A stretch of 64,000 nt of DNA from Favolaschia claudopus (taxonomy: Eukaryota; Basidiomycota; Agaricomycetes; Agaricales; Mycenaceae), in NCBI GenBank assembly GCA_037176885.1, contig JAWWNJ010000004.1:1054001-1118000 (forward strand), read 5' to 3'. The first letter of the stretch is position 1. Every line of letters starts with the position of its first letter. The position numbers were made by a program, and so were the translations under genes. Positions 9,050 to 18,424 of this stretch are shown here, in pieces. The notes beneath the pieces are model-generated. The model was not told where the DNA came from, ran no database searches, and was given only the letters and a program-made list of their open reading frames with translations.

Positions 9050-9860
9050 AGGTTAAAGTGCATAAACGAGGGGGGAAAAGGTGCAACTTTTGAGCCAGGT
9101 TTTGTCATGGGCTTCAAATGGGTTCAAAAGCTAATCGGCTAACATATTGGTAAAACTTTAACGGTGCTAAGGGTAAAGTGAACTACGGGGGGTGGCAGTG
9201 CCCACTGTGGAGGAAATGAGGATTTTTTTAATGCATGGAAGAGAGGACTTGCAGTAAGCGTGGATTGGACCAAGTTGGTTGTGTCAAGATCTTCGTTGGC
9301 ATACATGAAAATGTGGGGAGGTGTGAGCGGTGCTAAGGAGATGGCGGGGGTGGGCCTACTGCGTGGAGTATAGAGAAGCGTGCTTGGATGGCAGTGGCGC
9401 GCGAGTGGCCCGCAGTGTAATGGTCAAAGAAGAAGCGGAGTTTGGCTGGGAAGGATGAAGACCTGACCTCGAACTTGAAAGAATAGGTTAGTACATACTG
9501 AAAAGCGGTTCTTGAGGGGACATGCGGTGTCCAGACTACAGAGATTGGACTGTTGTATGAAGGCAATGTAAGCTTTGGCGGTGCGGGTAGCGAGCTGTAT
9601 GGTACAGGCGGGCATGGTTCAGGTTCAAGGTTGGGGATCAAAGGTTGGAGCACAGCCACGGGTTTCTTCCTTTTGGGGTAGTTGTTGGGGTGTTTCCAGT
9701 ATTTCTTCGGCGGGCTTTTCAACAGAGTTTCGTTGCTTTGTTGTGTGGGACGATGTGGGGGAGGGAAGAAAAAGAAACAGGGAGGGTAAAAACATCACAC
9801 AATTGGAACAGGGGATTTTGAGAGAGCGGGTCGATTTTTAAAAAAAAGAACAGATTTGCG
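9050..9860. other. No gene recognised between element copies
   Basis: One long open frame on the minus strand (9333-9722) encodes a Pro/Ser/Tyr-rich peptide without domain character. Nothing else can be supported. The stretch sits within the short-element cluster but carries no clear copy itself. Confidence 0.35.
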
Positions 9861-9866
9861 CGCACA

Positions 9867-9912
9867 AGTCTGTAACCCCCGAATCGAACGGGGATTTTGA
9901 ACCTTGCAGACT
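9867..9912 (-). repeat. Short hairpin element, short form, copy 9
   Basis: Minus-strand reading: AGTCTGCAAGGTTCAAAATC, then CCCGTTCGATTCGGGGG and TTACAGACT. The nine-base ends pair with one mismatch and the hairpin CCCCG-TTCGATT-CGGGG is perfect, but the centre found in the long copies is missing, leaving about 46 bases. Confidence 0.55.
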
Positions 9913-10129
9913 CTCTCACCATGATTTTATTTGGTTGTTTCTGCTCCCACTGCATGTATTTAATCTCCTGCTGTACTTTTGGTTACTCAGTCAATTACCT
10001 ACCCGTAGACAAGGGCAGTTTGTAGCGGACTCTAGAATTTGAATTGAAGCTTTGAAAGAGACTAGACTTGATATCTGAGAGAGACTCGAGTGATACGGAA
10101 AGACTTGTGGCATACCGAGCCGCCAGAAC

Positions 10130-10430
10130 TTTGAGAGCCCCGCCAGCCTTTGAGCCCGCGCCCTCCTGAAATACGAAGCCCCATCTCTTGCAGTTCCGCG
10201 GTATAACCAAGACCTCTGTTCGTGCTTGATTCCGCGCCGTCGACGCCCCGTGTGCCCTGCCGTTCCGCGGTATTCAAAGACCCCCGTTCGAGTGCTGTAA
10301 GTGCCCCGGCCACTGTTAGTGTCCGCGCCATCGACGTAAGAGCCCCGCTCCTCGCCAGAGCCGCGCCAGTTGAATAAGAACCCCGTCCCGCTGAGCCGCG
10401 CCTTCTGCCCGCCGGTTGTCATCCAGAAAG
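10130..10430. repeat. Degenerate ~36-bp minisatellite
   Basis: A unit of about 35-39 bases recurs with many changes. Its landmarks are (T/G)CCGCGCC or TTCCGCGG, then about ten variable bases, then AAGA.CCCCG. Clear starts lie near 10194, 10231, 10262, 10321, 10353 and 10393. The long minus frame over it, with repeated RGT and SYxRxA words, is a consequence of the repeat. A looser CCCGCT-containing continuation reaches about 10610. Confidence 0.5.
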
Positions 10431-10682
10431 CTTCTTCACGGTTGACGATCCACTACCGGGCGACGCTTTTCTATTGGCACGGAGACCCTGCCCGCTAGAC
10501 TCAGAATTTCTCATTTCGAAGTCTCAGAAAGAGTGACTCTTCGCTTCTCCCGCTGCGAATCGTTTTGCCCGCTACGTTCTCGCTAGACAATCTAGTAGTT
10601 CGTCCCGCTCAAACGCAGCGACCTTGATTGATTGAAGCTTGCACAAGTATTCTGAGGGACGATACGTGCTCCCGCCACCCCG

Positions 10683-10707
10683 AACACACACACACACACA
10701 CACACAC
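10683..10707. repeat. (CA)n microsatellite
   Basis: An uninterrupted run of about twelve CA dinucleotides lies here, between GCCACCCCGAA and CGTCGTATTGG. Confidence 0.95.
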
Positions 10708-11714
10708 GTCGTATTGGATTAGATTTTGTGATTTTATATTTCGGTATATTTCATGCCTACACCTACACGCACCGTTTCACCGCGGACCTCGTGCCAACAC
10801 AAATGACACGTGGCGCCTTAACACGTCTGTAGGTGTCGTAATGCCAGCAAACCATCCTTTCCCTCTTACCACCACCTTCCCCTCCCTCTGCTCTCTGCTC
10901 TTCACCGTCCGTCTCGTTCCCCTCGTCCGACAAGGGCCAACGTCGCTGCCCTGCTTCATCACATGCCGAGGTTTCCTCGCCAACCTCGCTGTTGTATCAG
11001 ATTGTCATCTGCACCCACCATCGAGGTGTCTCCTTTTTTTCTCATTTATCTTCCACTCTTTCTGATTCTACTCGCAGCTGCCCGTCTCAGTCGAGACATT
11101 GGGACTTCAAGTCATACTCTGAAGTCATAGCCGGCTGGTGGTTGACTGGTGGATCCGGTTCGGGTGACATGGCATTGGTGAGACTTTTGCTTTCGTGCCC
11201 AGATTCCCCTCGCTCACCATCTCGCCCCTCCTCTCTCTCTTTTCTACGTCCTCGGTGAGTACTGGTTTAGCTATTCCTCTCTCTCCTATGCTCGCTCCTC
11301 GCTGGCCAGGTTCCTCTTTGCCCTTCCCAAATGTGACATCCGTCCATCCCTCCATATGCCGTTTGCATGCAAGTCAAATGATGGCCTCTTGAGGTATGTC
11401 TTTCTGTACTTTTCACCTCATGCCGTGGTTGATGTAATTGTTTACCGGGTACTTCGTCCCTTCACCTGTGCTTGTATTTTGGCTGTAAGTCTGTCAGTTT
11501 GAGTATCTTATCCTCTGTGCCTCATTCGTTGTCAGATCTCGCTTCGTTTGCACGTTTCCGCTGTGTCTGATGTAGAAGGAGTAGTATTTGGGGTACATAT
11601 TATTCACTACATTCACAGTTGCATGTTGTTTCGTTAGCTTCAATATACATTTTACTTGCATTTTGTGTCACTTGAGCAATGGTTTTGAGAATCAATAATA
11701 TGGCGAAACGGTTC

Positions 11715-11850
11715 TGAAATGTACCGAAATTTCACCAAATTTGGCATCAAGCTTCCGGGCGATATCATTTTTAGCGAAATTTCCCGAAACGCCGAAATAA
11801 CAAAAATTTCGCGAAATTTTCCGATTTTTTCGTGTAATTTCGCCAAAATA
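11715..11850. repeat. GAAATTTC-rich palindromic AT block
   Basis: The self-complementary words GAAATTTC, CGAAATTT and CGCGAAATTT recur many times in about 130 bases, alternating with CCGAAA and TTTCGCC. The block has open frames on both strands because it is close to self-complementary; these are not genes. Confidence 0.55.
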
Positions 11851-12744
11851 CCTGGGGAAGTTTTCCCTGATGTCTCCACCCTCATAATTGGCACACTGTT
11901 TCACTAACCCGATGATCCTACTCCTCCCCATATTACCTCATCTCTGGGAGTCTCCGAGGAGCCCGGTTCCTTGCTGAGCTCTCAGCCAGTCTCAGCCCAG
12001 AGCTGCTGCTTACATTGCAGCCAAATTGCAGCTCAATCTAAGCACCCAGTTCAAAGCGCCCGCTCGCAGCGAGCTTATCAAAACTCCTTTCACTCTCAAG
12101 CAAGGTGTCTGCCGACAGAGTCGGCACTTCCTAGTACAGCAATACAGGCCGCAATGGCAAGCCGTAACGTGGATCCGTGTCATGACAGCAAAGCGAAAAG
12201 CCAATGTCGGCCGAAAATGGGTACTGAGAAATGTCCCCGAGATCCCCGAATCTCCCTCAATCTCTCGCAATATTTTTGTTTCTTTATTTTCTTTATTTTT
12301 TTTATTTCTGTCCACCGCCATCAGTATCAGGCCTGATCACCTCGCTTTAGCTAGGTCCCCCTCCGTCGATTGCTCTTATGTATATGTGTTACTGTAACAC
12401 CTTGTGACTAGATAAGATGGTGGCGATGATCTAGGAGTATGATGTTAGTCGAATGGGAAGCGCCATCTGTGCTAAATTCACAACATGAACAAACTGCCTT
12501 CGGCGTGCTATGCCGATTTACGTCAGAATGCCGGTTCGGCTAGCGCGTCGACCGAGCGAGTGTTGGGCACTGAGGAGATATTGAGTCTTGACAATAGCTT
12601 TGCAGTAGCATTGGAATACTGGATCTCATACCCACATGTCCTTGAGCTCCTTGGTTGTCACCAATCAATTCTTGCAATAAACTTTGTATTGTCCGTTTAT
12701 ACTCTCAAGCTCTCAAGATCTTAAGTTTGGTTTGATCGTGTGAA

Positions 12745-12960
12745 TCGTGGGTTCGTCCAAGCAAGGTTTTACGGTTGAGTCCGCAGCCGACTGTCTTCAA
12801 TTTGATGACCATCGCTTGAGCCGCGAGAGTTGAATATTGGATCTTGAAAGTAGCTTCAATGCCGAAGGCCAACCCGGATCAGAAACAAGACGGGCTTGTG
12901 CGGGGGCCGGAAGTTCGTGGGTTCGGCCAAGCGAGGTGTAACGGCTGCATCCCAGCCGCC
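12745..12960. repeat. Diverged direct duplication
   Basis: Two similar segments lie about 167 bases apart: GTGGGTTCGTCCAAGCAAGG near 12,750 and GTGGGTTCGGCCAAGCGAGG near 12,917, each followed by a TTACGG/TAACGG motif and a CAGCCG word. Upstream of each is a related segment mentioning TTGAATATTGGATCTTG or TTGGAATACTGGATCTC. This looks like an old tandem duplication of a mobile fragment. Confidence 0.45.
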
Positions 12961-13381
12961 TGGTATCCTACAAGTTCTTGAGAACAACCGCCCCCCCAAT
13001 CACCCAGCTCATCTGCCCGGAGGAGGCGTTCTGGAAAACCTCCGAAAACCGGGAACCCACAAAAAACAAATTCGAAGATGAAAGTAGGACTACATATTGA
13101 ATTCAGGCAGCTATACTTTCCTCGGAGTAACCAGGTCTGCCCGGAGGGTTGCTATCCTCAGCCAATTTTGAGTTTCAAAAAGAATGGTTGTCAGATTCTG
13201 AATCAGGGCTGAAAACTGGTCCAGAAAAGAGGTTGGTGTACTTTCCAACATTTCCGCCTACCTCTTGAGCCAAACCTAAAGGTTCGGCAATGAATTTGGA
13301 ATACCATATCCTCTGGGCAAAGCAAGATACAAAACAAATAATGATACTGTAAACCTTAAACCTTGACGATACTTTTGGAGC

Positions 13382-14986
13382 TTACATGCCAGCGCTCAAT
13401 CCTTGCTTTCCACGCAAATGTTCCACAAAATCAACAAGGAACTGTACTTGTTCGTACGTCTCTATGGCCTTGATTGACCGTCTCCGACGCGCCATGCGAA
13501 TTACACGCTGTATATCAATCAAAGAGAATTGCCTCAGGGTCTGATCCAAAGCCGAAGTCAATACTGGACGCACCGATACAAAATCAAGAGTATCTTGGTG
13601 TACAGAGACCGCCTCCTCGCGAGCGTCACATAACCAACCACAAAGTCCAAGCTTGATGGCAGCGCAGCAGGCCACAACAACGGCACGACCTATGCCACCT
13701 CGACAGTGTACGAGAATAGGCACTCCGCGAAGTATGTATGTGTCAATGATGCGCGTTAGGTGAGCGTCCAGTGAGGCGGGCGTAGGCGGGGCAAGACCCT
13801 CGGGAGTGGGGATACGGAGGACAGAGATGCCAACTACCTTGGCAGCACGCTCATATAACTGCCACGGCGCACCGAGGAACTCGAGCTCAGCATCGTCGAG
13901 ACAGCAGACGATGCAACCGACACCAAGATCCTTCATACGCCGCATGTCTGCGTGTAGATCGCGGCAGACGCCGCTGCGCCCCTTCACAGGTCCTTGAAGG
14001 CGAACTGGGTGAAAGATAACGTCAGGAATTGTCGTTCAATGTCGGCGGCTTCGCACCTTTTTTCCCCGGACAAGAGGAAAGAAATATGTTGCCGATTGTG
14101 AAAACAGGGTCCAGTGGAAGCGATGCTGGAACGGTTTTTTCGCCCATCGCCACAGCAACGGTCAAGGACAAGGAGAGGCTGGACGGACGAACCGATGGAG
14201 CAACCGTAGTGTTTATAGCGGCGGCAAGAGCCTCGCTGACGGCGGAACGTGTTCGAAGCTGACTTACCATGTTTTGCGTGGAGGGGGGAGGGGAAGGGGG
14301 CGGAGGGAGGGGTGGAATTGGAACATGGTGCTGCTGCTGAGCGGTAAGACGGTCCAGCGTGAACGAAGAAGGAATATCGAATACTGTGGGCCCGGATGAC
14401 AGTAAAAGATGGGATGAAATGAGAGGAATAAGCTCGAATGGGATCATGGCGGAAATGCTACAACACGGGGTCATTCACTTTGGAGCACGACCTGTTTGAT
14501 AGATACGCACTTGATGGGATGCGTGGAAGAAGTTTTGAGGGACGGCGGGTAGGGTGCGGAAAAATCAAAAGTGTCCTGCATGGCAGCCTGAAGCTCGGCA
14601 CCAAGACTGGAAGAGTCGTGTGCAGGCACGCCACAGGGTCCCAAGAGCAACGGAGATGGCTGGACAGTATCACAGGGCCACCAAGAATCCGTGGAGTCGG
14701 CGATGCGTTGCTGACGCTCCCGAAGTTCCCGAACATGGTCGGGGAGATGTACAGAAAGCGGAATGTATCGGATAGGGCATCCTAGTGGACCGTATTTTGA
14801 CATGTTGTACGCGCTGGCGTGATGTTGGGAGGCGAGAGACATGAGAGATGTGGGAGGTAGCACTGGAGCCTGAGGAGCCGGAGTCGAGAAGGACGCAGAA
14901 AAATCAAACTCATTTTGGGGGAAATTTAAATCGCCCAGAAATTCGGGGGGAAAGTCGGGAACGGGAGGGAGTACGAGAAGAGACAT
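13382..14986 (-). CDS. CDKN3-like dual-specificity phosphatase
   Basis: Three exons: 14511-14986, 14057-14457 and 13382-14004, with 53- and 52-bp introns that join in frame (about 499 residues). The first 300 residues are long and Pro/Ser-rich and hold no known domain. The last 210 form a cysteine phosphatase domain: PVKGRSGVCRDLHADMRRMK leads in, the LGVGCIVCCLDDAEL strand follows, and the P-loop is VHCRGGIGRAVVVACC, with the catalytic Cys and Arg present. The arrangement resembles CDKN3/KAP-type phosphatases, which dephosphorylate cyclin-dependent kinases. The residue after the P-loop Arg is Ala instead of the usual Ser/Thr. The start codon at 14986 is the first Met of the open exon. The gene is divergent from RTF1, 154 bp away. 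The substrate is unknown. Confidence 0.8.
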
Positions 14987-15140
14987 GGCAGCGGCGGGAC
15001 GGTGGTGAATCGCAGATGATTATGGGGCCCAGCAGTTGAGGAATTGAGCAAAGAACATGGAGTATAAAGCAGACAGACCGTGACCGGGATTGTGACATTC
15101 GCTGTCCACTCCCGCAACTTGAACTCCGTCTCAACCTCCC

Positions 15141-17230
15141 ATGTCTTCTGAACTTGACGATGAACTGCTCGAGCTCGTCGGCGGGTCTTCCGACAAGGAG
15201 AAGCAAGTAACACGCAAGAGGAACCGAGACTCGACTTCCTCTGCCACCGGCAAGAGCAAGACCTCGAAGAAGCGCAAAGTTGCCGCCGAGTGAGTATACA
15301 GGCTCGTCGTAGACCCAGACTTTACACGGTCTTGACACCCAGCTCCGACAATGAACCGGAGAGTGAGGATGGAGATGACTCAGAAGAGCTGTATCCCCTC
15401 GAAGGCAAGTACATTGACGAGGACGACCGCGCAGCGTCAGTTCATTCCTCTCCCTCATTCTATACCGCGCCGTGACTCCATTTCTTGACCCAGACTCCTC
15501 GCCAAGACGGAGATTGAGCGCGAGCAGATTCTTGCTGCTCGGCTGGACGAAGTCGACCACTTGCGAGTTCGGAAACATCTCGACAAATTACACGCTCAAC
15601 AGCTCGCGGCAGCTGAAAAAAGCGAACCCAAGCGTGATTACTCTAGTTTCCTTCGCCTTATCCTGAGCTCATTTGTTCTCTAGGCCTCCCTCGAAGTAGC
15701 GGGAAAGACAAGGTAAAAGATAAAACCCTCAATGCACTCAAGGCCAAGCGGAAGGCAAAGGATGAGCGAAAGCGGGTGCGTGCAGTTGATGGTTATATCC
15801 CCGAGGCATTTGCCGATGGTTATCGGTAGGAGCGCGGTGCCTCCCCCAAACAACGCTCGTCCTCGCCTATGGACATGTCTGAAGACGAGTCTGAGGAAGA
15901 CGGCCAGGTCAGCAAAACGGATCAGGAGAATGAACGTTTGTTTGGCAGAAAACCCCACTCCAAAGATGTAAGACAGACACTTTCAAGTCATTCTATGCTC
16001 AAAGCCGCGTACTTGTAGGAAAATGAGGGTCCTCTCACGTCAGATCACCTCCTCAAGATCGCCCTCACGCGCGACGCGCTGGTCAAACATACCGCTTCGC
16101 CCTGGTTCGAGCAAATCATCACTGGCGCATGGGTACGGTACTGTATTGGTCAAGACGCAGAGAAAGGCAACGAGCAGGTATATCGTGTCTGTCAAATCAT
16201 CGGTGTGTTGCTTTTTATCCATCAAATGAAATAACCAGCGACGCTCATGAGATGCAAGGTTTGGCGCCCTCTGCAAAGCCCTACAAGCTCGGAGATAAGA
16301 CCATGCACCACAGTTTCATGCTCAAGCATGGAAACGCTGAGCGCCCTTGGCAAATGGACCGTACATCAAACGCGCAGTGGACAACGGTCAGACTTATTTC
16401 TCAATCGTCAACAAGTACTTACCTAGCCAACAGGATGAGTTCAAACGTATGCTTGACACCTGTGCCACTGAAAAAGTTATTCTGCCGTCGCGAAAAGAAG
16501 TGGATGAGCGTTTCAACGAGATGCAGGATTTACTCACAAAAAACGCGACCGAGGTGCGGATCTTCGCATCCTGTGAAAATATGCTGAAAGATGGAATTAT
16601 ACAGGACGACATTACTGCAATGATCGCACGCAAACGGCAATCCACGGCCAATGGGACGGGTACGTCGACACCGGCCTTGAACCTTGCAGAACGGGCACGC
16701 CTCAACGCTCAGCGCACGCTCGCTCAGAGGCGGCACGACTTCGATGAAGTTCGGGACATTGACGCGCAGCTTGCTGCACTATCCGTTCCACAAGTGGACA
16801 GGACGACTGGAGAGGAAGAACTCGCCGACCGTCTTGCTCGTGTAAACGAACGAAACCGCAAAGCTAATCTCGAGGCTGTCAGAAAGGCAGAGTTGCTGGA
16901 AGCAGAGCGAAAGCGGCGGGAGCGAAAAAGTCGCGTGGAAAACGGGGGCGCAGTAGCACAAGTCTTTGACCCCAGTGCAAGATTGCGGACAGTGCCAAGA
17001 CTGTTTGAGAGTGCAACTCCAACTTCAAGGTATGTTGCCTTTGATCTTGATTCAGAGGTCCATGAAAACGTATTTGTAGGCCTTCAACGCCAAACCCGAT
17101 AGGTTTGGGTGTCCTGGGAGTGAAGACAGGCGCTTCACCGTCACCGATGATGAACGGTGCGGTATTGGCCGGGAAAACCCTCGAGGCGGACATCATTGAG
17201 TCAATTGAAGTCGATCTCGGGGACTTTTGA
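15141..17230 (+). CDS. RTF1: RTF1, Paf1-complex subunit
   Basis: Multi-exon gene for an RNA polymerase II elongation factor. The start MSSELDDELLELVGG is followed by a Lys/Arg/Ser-rich and an acidic stretch (SDNEPESEDGDDSEELYPLE), then the Plus3 domain beginning TSDHLLKIALTRDALVKHTA and continuing through GAWVRYCIG, PYKLGDKTM and LKHGNAERPWQMDRTSNAQD. The C-terminal third is helical and Arg/Glu-rich (ERARLNAQRTLAQRRHDFDE), as in other RTF1 proteins, where Plus3 contacts phosphorylated Spt5 and an upstream HMD region promotes H2B ubiquitination. Introns are clear, for example GA|GTGAGT...CAG|CTCCGAC at the second exon, and the final exon ends IESIEVDLGDF. I did not fix every internal exon border. 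Confidence 0.93.
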
Positions 17231-17525
17231 ACGTGTTGGTTATCGTCATGTCGTTCCCCTTGTTTGTCTGTGGATAGAGGCATTTTCAATATATCATTCG
17301 CTATCGAGGTTCAAGCGGTGTGTGGATGTTAGTTTGTAAGTAGTGTATCCCCCATAATGTATCTGTAGTCAGTCTGTAGCACAATGAATTGATTTTTGTT
17401 CTAACCCGATCGTTGTCCTTTTGACGTCTAGTACTTAGGCACCTTGTCGTCGAACCTGCGCGCAGTTTCTGCCAATCGCCACCTTCCTAATTGGGAAGGT
17501 GCAGCACTTGACCACAACGTTGAAT

Positions 17526-18368
17526 ATGTTTGGGTGTTGCGTTGCTGGCCGTCTCCTGCAGACCAATCTTCAACAGGTCGATGAAACGCACGCGCTCTTT
17601 GAGCTTCAAAACGCGAGCGCGATCAACCATATGTGTGTATTCTTACTGGGGACGGGTAAGCACCATGCTATCCATCTGTTGAGGACACGGCCTCAGTCCA
17701 ACAACTCTAGTGTTCTTTCCGGATGGGTATGGATGTACTGTTCACCTCTACTGGCCAGGTTCGATCGCAGGCAACCTCTTGCTCGTCAGCAACTAAACTG
17801 TGAACTTTCCTATCTCTGTTCCACTACTACTCCCTCTCTCGCTATTGCATCTGTCCCTTATACGCGCATCGCGGGCACAAAAAGGCCGCGGCTTTCAGCT
17901 ACTTGGATCGTGAGGGTAATTGTTGCGCTTCGAGACGATTTTCAAGTTGTTCTACGCAGGCTCTCCAATGACAAGCCCTCCGCCATATTTCGCCTTCGAG
18001 GGACATTTACGTCACACCAACCCGCATCCACGATGCATTCTGCACTTTCTTCTGCGTCTGCGATGCAGCAAGATGCAGCGAACGTGACGGCGATTCTTGG
18101 TTTCTCGGTTGAACCCCTCGCTGATATCGTGTCTCAACTCGCCAATCTGAGCGCAGTAGGAAAGCCTGAATCCCTAGGAATAAGGGATCCTCTTGTGCTT
18201 GCTGAGCGGGTGGTGAAGAACCTCTTCAATTACGTGGCAGGTTTTACGGGGGGAGCAGTATCGGGGGACGTTGCTGTGCCCATGACCCTTATAATGAAGT
18301 GGTATGAGAGTTTCGCAGCTAAGGTGCGCAACACTGGTGTCGGATTTTTGGAGAGGGGCGATGATTGA
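17526..18368 (+). CDS. OPI10: OPI10/Hikeshi family protein
   Basis: Four exons: 17526-17655, 17711-17758, 17885-17909 and 17960-18368, giving 203 residues, close to human Hikeshi (197). It starts MFGCCVAGRLLQTNLQQVDE, the family hallmark, followed by FELQNASAINHMCVFLLGT, FPDGYGCTVHLYWPG, GFQLLGSLSNDKPSAIFRLR, and a C-terminal helical part ending in GVGFLERGDD. Hikeshi carries Hsp70 into the nucleus after heat stress; yeast OPI10 mutants overproduce inositol. The third exon is only 25 bp and its acceptor is AAG, both slightly unusual, but only this join keeps the frame and the family sequence. I chose the start at MFGCC, not the upstream in-frame Met, because the family begins there. The gene converges on RGP1. 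Confidence 0.92.
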   Translation: MFGCCVAGRLLQTNLQQVDETHALFELQNASAINHMCVFLLGTGKHHAIHLLRTRPQSNNSSVLSGWVWMYCSPLLARFDRRQPLARQQLNCELSYLCSTTTPSLAIASVPYTRIAGTKRPRLSATWIVRVIVALRDDFQVVLRRLSNDKPSAIFRLRGTFTSHQPASTMHSALSSASAMQQDAANVTAILGFSVEPLADIVSQLANLSAVGKPESLGIRDPLVLAERVVKNLFNYVAGFTGGAVSGDVAVPMTLIMKWYESFAAKVRNTGVGFLERGDD

Positions 18369-18424
18369 GAACTCCGTACCTCGAACTCGTCCTTCCGGTC
18401 GATATAGTTACAGTACTGTTCCAT

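Larger units (their letters stand above)
10710..13380. other. Gene-poor stretch without recognised gene
   Basis: The stretch 10,790-11,280 is pyrimidine-rich (CCTC, CTCT, TTCC words) with several donor- and acceptor-like words; it could be a leader or non-coding transcript, but no coding chain was found. A GAAATTTC-rich block (11,715-11,850) and a T-rich tract (12,265-12,312) follow. A diverged duplication lies at 12,745-12,960. The last few hundred bases are downstream of the phosphatase gene. Confidence 0.35.

Noticed and set aside
7140..9912. Functional nuclear tRNA genes
   Set aside because: Complementary ends and T-arm-like hairpins exist, but no copy gives a D arm and a seven-base anticodon loop with a paired stem, so I list them as repeats.
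7060..9912. CRISPR array
   Set aside because: Spacing is irregular, copies are diverged and the window is eukaryotic.
10628..11065. 145-residue plus-strand open frame across the CA repeat
   Set aside because: It runs through the microsatellite into pyrimidine-rich DNA and lacks domain character.
11652..11931. Overlapping open frames on both strands rich in Ile/Asn/Phe/Arg
   Set aside because: They mirror each other because the GAAATTTC block is nearly self-complementary; not coding.
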